Of a stretch of 64,000 nt of DNA, positions 62,056-64,000 are shown piece after piece. Origin of the DNA: Caprimulgus europaeus (lineage: Eukaryota > Chordata > Aves > Caprimulgiformes > Caprimulgidae); assembly GCA_907165065.1 (NCBI GenBank), contig OU015523.1, positions 25,695,834 to 25,759,833 of the forward strand. The letters are read 5' to 3'. Position 1 is the stretch's first letter, and the number at the start of each line of letters is the position of its first letter. The notes under the pieces were generated by a model. That model was not told the DNA's origin, did no database searches, and saw only the letters and a list, made by a program, of their open reading frames with translations. A program made the translations under genes and the position numbers.

Positions 62056-62400
62056 ATAAAATCATAGAATCATAGAATGGTTTGGGTTGGAAGTGACCTT
62101 AAAGGACCTATCATCCAGTTCCACCACCCCTGCCATGAGCTGGGACACCTTCCACTAGACCAGGTTGCTCAATTCCTCATCTAACCTGGCCTTGAACACT
62201 TCCAGGGAGGGGACATCCACAGCTTCTCTGGGCAACCTGTTCCAGTGTCTGACCACCCTCACAGGAAAGAGTTTCTTCCTAATATCTCATCTAAACATAC
62301 CCTCTTTCAGTTTGAAGCCATTTCCCTTGTTCTGTCATTAACAGCCCTTATGAAAAGTCCCTCCCCAGCTTTCTTCTAGGCCCCTTTCAGGTACTGGAAG
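62056..62400 (-). mobile_element. CR1 LINE 3' fragment, well preserved
   Basis: It starts with the tandem 8-mers ATAAAATC, ATAGAATC and ATAGAATG (62056-62079), then GGTTTGGGTTGGAAGTGACC. It continues AACCTGGCCTTGAACACTTC, ATCCACAGCTTCTCTGGGCA and ACCTGTTCCAGTGTCTGACC to a sharp end after CAGGTACTGGAAG at 62400. By eye it is very similar to 23352-23697, so the two belong to the same subfamily. It is 5'-truncated within the ORF2 tail and encodes no complete domain. Confidence 0.95.
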
Positions 62401-64000
62401 TGACTAATTAGTTACTTTAGTGTTGTAATTAATTTCCTACATTGGATATAAAAGAAACAGAAGATATTATGGATCTCTTATGAAAAGAAAAAAATTGCCA
62501 ATTTCAGCCTTTGTTAAGTTTTACTTTAATTTGAATTATATTTACATGGTTCATGACAAGTAGAAACACCTTCATATACAGCAAGATCAAAGTTTCCACT
62601 GGACATAAACCAATTCTGTTTATGTGGGTCTAGACCAAGAAGCTCGACATTTCCATGGCTCCAGCACTGTCAGAACTTGCCCCTATTTTGTCAGAGTTTA
62701 TAATGACACTATACACACCTCTGACACTTGTACAGAGAAACCAAATCATCTTTTAAAATCCCACACCTTTTTACTATCTATAAGACATTATTGAGACATG
62801 TTATTAAAGGCATTTTTTTTTTTTAAATGGAAATTTTAGAAAATTAAGTTTCACAGAGAAATAACAAATCCTTTAAATTCAGTAGGTTATTCTTTAAGAC
62901 TTCAGTGAAGGAAGGGGAACAATGTGCTAGAACTGCTAAATGTGTTCACTAAGCAGAGGAAAGAAATTACCACTGTAAGCAAAAGGATCTATGCAAGGCC
63001 CTGTGAATATCTTGCAGTTATTAGTGAAACAAAGACTATGGCATTTAGTCTAGCTCTTAAAACAATGAAGATGAATACATTTCTAAGGACAGTAATAAAA
63101 AATTCAGCTTTTTTTTCCCCCCCTTTGGCTTTTTATTTTCTCTGTTATAATCTGCAAAATAGCTTAGGCCCCTATTTTTCATAGGGGAACTATTTAGCAT
63201 ATATATCAAAATACATAAGCTTATTTTGCTTAAGAAAGAACAGAGGGACATTTAGAAGGAAAGTACTGCATGACAATGGAAAATACGCCACATTTGAAAT
63301 CAGTCTCGATGCAATTTAGAAAAAAAAGACCATCACCACCTCAGGCAAAGAAGTACTAAACACACAATACATATCTGAAACTAATTAAAAAAAGAGGTCA
63401 CAGAAGTGATCAAATATAAATTTCCTTGGAAGGAGAACTGCTGCTGAGATATAAAGATTCTTCTTTAAATGGGAACATTTTTAAAATGTAGTTATCATTG
63501 TTTTCATCTTTCCCTTTCCTAACTTCAGTGGAGTGTTCTTTCAAGAGATAATGGGAAGGCAAAGCCTTCGTATTAGCCATCGCAGTACCCTACAGGCATC
63601 CCAGCCTGGATGCCTCTATTGTTCTTGTCCCTGGGGCAGTGCAGGCTACCGTGGTGCTCGCCCTGATGAAGGGAGAGCACACAGTGTGTGCCGCTCTCCA
63701 GTGACCCTTAGCTGGAGTATTCTTTATGGATGAGAGGGGACTTCCTTGCCTGGAAGGCTGTTGTGAAATGGACCTTTGTGAAGAGCCATGTTAGTACCGA
63801 GTCAAGCACTGCCTTAGGGATTTGCACCACCAACAAACACTGACCGTATCTCACATAGACTTTCAAATTATTTGCCTCCTCCAAACAGTATTACCTCTGT
63901 CTTCTCTTCCTCTCTTCCCCTGCTTCACAGCACTTCTCATACAGGCACTAATGTCTTGCTGAAATAGTGACGCCTTCTGTCTGTAAATCTATAAGGCCAG
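62401..64000. other. Non-genic DNA to window end
   Basis: No gene is supported. A CpG-containing, less AT-rich patch lies at about 63540-63790 and holds a 66-codon frame (63533-63733) without recognisable motifs. It could be an unrecognised exon, repeat or regulatory element. The window ends without a further boundary. Confidence 0.5.

Overview
This 64 kb window is vertebrate nuclear DNA and almost certainly avian. The evidence is the repeat content. CR1 retrotransposon fragments occur repeatedly, several with the diagnostic CR1 3' end (8-bp units of the ATTCTATG / ATTCTGTG type and no poly(A) tail). Three LTRs also resemble endogenous-retrovirus families that are common in birds. The background is AT-rich with short microsatellites. 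I found no bacterial-style gene organisation, no open reading frame that looks like a conserved host protein, no rRNA or tRNA and no CRISPR. The window is best read as a gene desert or the interior of a very large intron.

Layout. 1-4250: unique AT-rich DNA with an old CR1 scrap (about 2620-2730) and a TG/TA microsatellite (3632-3749). 4254-5295: minus-strand LTR, copy 1. 5296-13210: unique DNA with a MIR-like SINE relic (about 10055-10240) and one conserved-looking patch (about 8440-8760). 13212-14400: two minus-strand CR1 fragments. 17256-17937: plus-strand LTR of a second family, carrying a compound trinucleotide/hexanucleotide microsatellite. 21834-21898: perfect (GATGA)13. 23352 to about 25450-25800: the largest element, a 5'-truncated minus-strand CR1 with a broken reverse-transcriptase ORF. 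25.8-34.2 kb: unique DNA with a possible MIR relic. 34213-34433 and 41264-41452: plus-strand CR1 3' ends. 41611-41715: a small CpG-bearing island with CTCF-like motifs. 42516-42605: perfect (ATAAA)18. 45741 to about 46915: second large minus-strand CR1. 46.9-59.6 kb: unique DNA, one MIR-like relic and two conserved-looking patches. 59608-62400: CR1 scrap, LTR copy 2 (same family and orientation as copy 1) and a young-looking CR1 3' end. 62401-64000: unique DNA.

No genes work together here. The only protein-coding history is that of CR1 ORF2, and every copy is interrupted by stops and frameshifts. The points most worth following are the clustered CTCF-like motifs at 41.6 kb, several perfect palindromes that place transcription-factor half-sites head to head (GATA at 37073-37090, AP-1-like at 35803-35823, nuclear-receptor-like at 38184-38215), and the two long hypermutable microsatellites. 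I found no convincing undescribed biological system. Family names for repeats come from recognition by eye and were not checked against a repeat library.
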